Origin: an uncultured Collinsella sp. | Lineage (GTDB): Bacteria > Actinomycetota > Coriobacteriia > Coriobacteriales > Coriobacteriaceae | Length of the DNA stretch: 6,478 nucleotides | Direction of reading: 5' to 3' | Assembly: GCA_900550825.1 (NCBI GenBank) | Contig: URTZ01000110.1 | Coordinates: forward strand, 1-6,478 | Shown: positions 5,774 through 6,478 of the stretch, piece by piece | Numbering within the stretch: the first letter of the stretch is position 1 | How the letters are laid out: every line of letters begins with the position of its first letter | Notes under the pieces: model-generated | What the model was told of the DNA's origin: nothing | Seen by the model: only the letters and a program-made list of their open reading frames with translations | Databases searched by the model: none | Made by a program: the position numbers and the translations under genes

Positions 5774-6478
5774 ATGTCCGATATCGAGAATCTGGCTGGG
5801 GACACGCGTCCGATTGGCGTGTTCGATTCGGGACTAGGCGGCCTGACGGTTGCGCGCGCGATCGCGACGGCGCTTCCGCACGAGTCCGTCTACTATTTTG
5901 GTGACACCAAACGTTGCCCCTACGGCACCCGCACCGAGGACGAGGTGCGCTCGTTTGCGCTGCAGGCGGGTCGCTGGCTTTCGAGGCACGACGTCAAGAT
6001 CATGGTCATCGCCTGCAATACGGCGACGGCCGCGGCGCTTCGTCTGGCGCAACAGGTGCTCGATGTTCCCGTGATCGGCGTGATCGCGCCGGGCGCGCGT
6101 GCGGCCATCAACAGCACCCGCACGCGCCGCGTGGGCGTGCTCGCCACCAACCTCACCATCCGCTCGGGTGCCTACACGCGCGCCATCCAGGATCTGGATG
6201 CCGGCGTGGACGTGTACGGCTGCCCTGCCTCGAGCTTTGTCGAGGTTGTCGAGCACGAGCTCGCCTCGGGCGCACATCTGCAGGAACAGTGGCTTGAGAA
6301 CGAGGACATCTTCGATACGCCTGCCGTGCGTGCGCTGGTGGGTGCCACGGTTGAGCCGCTGCGCGACCACGGTATCGATACCGTGGTGCTCGGCTGTACG
6401 CATTTCCCGCTGTTGGTGGGACCTATCCGGCATGCGCTGGGGCCTGGGGTGCGCGTCGTGAGTTCCGCCGAGGAGACC
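5774..6478 (+). CDS. murI: Glutamate racemase (3' end beyond window)
   Basis: This cofactor-independent racemase converts L-glutamate to D-glutamate, used by MurD for the peptidoglycan stem peptide. The frame is open from the ATG at 5774 to the last base, giving 235 residues. Family members usually have 260-280, so roughly 30-45 residues lie outside. Visible motifs are IGVFDSGLGG (14-23, with D18 and S19), YFGDTKRCPYGTR (41-53), the first catalytic cysteine C81 in ACNTATAA (80-87), TIRSGAY (128-134), and the second cysteine C208 with H210 in LGCTHFPLL (206-214). Both catalytic cysteines are present. DTKRCPYG replaces the commoner DTARVPYG, a mild change. The Shine-Dalgarno GGTGAGG (5765-5771) is close to the ATG. 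The gene follows the HAD gene by 51 bases and probably belongs to the same transcript. Confidence 0.94.
   Translation, partial: MSDIENLAGDTRPIGVFDSGLGGLTVARAIATALPHESVYYFGDTKRCPYGTRTEDEVRSFALQAGRWLSRHDVKIMVIACNTATAAALRLAQQVLDVPVIGVIAPGARAAINSTRTRRVGVLATNLTIRSGAYTRAIQDLDAGVDVYGCPASSFVEVVEHELASGAHLQEQWLENEDIFDTPAVRALVGATVEPLRDHGIDTVVLGCTHFPLLVGPIRHALGPGVRVVSSAEET

Noticed and set aside
1..6478. CRISPR array, toxin-antitoxin pair, transposase or phage gene
   Set aside because: There are no regularly spaced direct repeats, no small paired genes and no transposase or integrase motifs in any frame I examined.

Overview
The window looks like chromosomal DNA from a high-GC actinobacterium, most likely a gut Coriobacteriia member close to Collinsella. 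The basis is the GC-rich third codon positions, the character of the proteins and the lysine-type MurE signature. The genus is inference, because no ribosomal or other marker gene is present.

Left part (1-321): the first ~170 bases hold no supportable gene, only a nested inverted-repeat structure that may be one copy of a dispersed repeat. A short tRNA-3'-end-like stretch on the + strand follows, then a strong minus-strand terminator (205-234), then a complete minus-strand tRNA-Val(UAC) gene (246-321).

Middle part (322-3002): an intact minus-strand asparagine synthetase, asnB (379-2247), has a clear Shine-Dalgarno sequence and a palindrome in its leader. Upstream lies a strong minus-strand terminator (2374-2415). 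That terminator closes a decayed gene (2455-2999) containing collapsed pieces of a polar amino-acid ABC transporter: the end of a substrate-binding domain, a linker, and the EAA-loop/C-terminal part of the permease, with the parts between them missing and a frame change at the junction.

Right part (3003-6478): three genes run on the + strand: a MurE-type Mur ligase with lysine-type rather than diaminopimelate-type motifs, a HAD-superfamily IIB phosphatase, and glutamate racemase murI, which is cut by the window end. MurI makes D-glutamate, the second residue of the peptidoglycan stem peptide. MurE adds the third residue. These two therefore form a small cell-wall precursor group, with the HAD phosphatase of unknown substrate between them.

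There is no CRISPR array, complete mobile element or evident novel system. The parts most worth a second look are the collapsed transporter gene, the repeat and tRNA-like sequence at the left edge, and the asnB leader palindrome.
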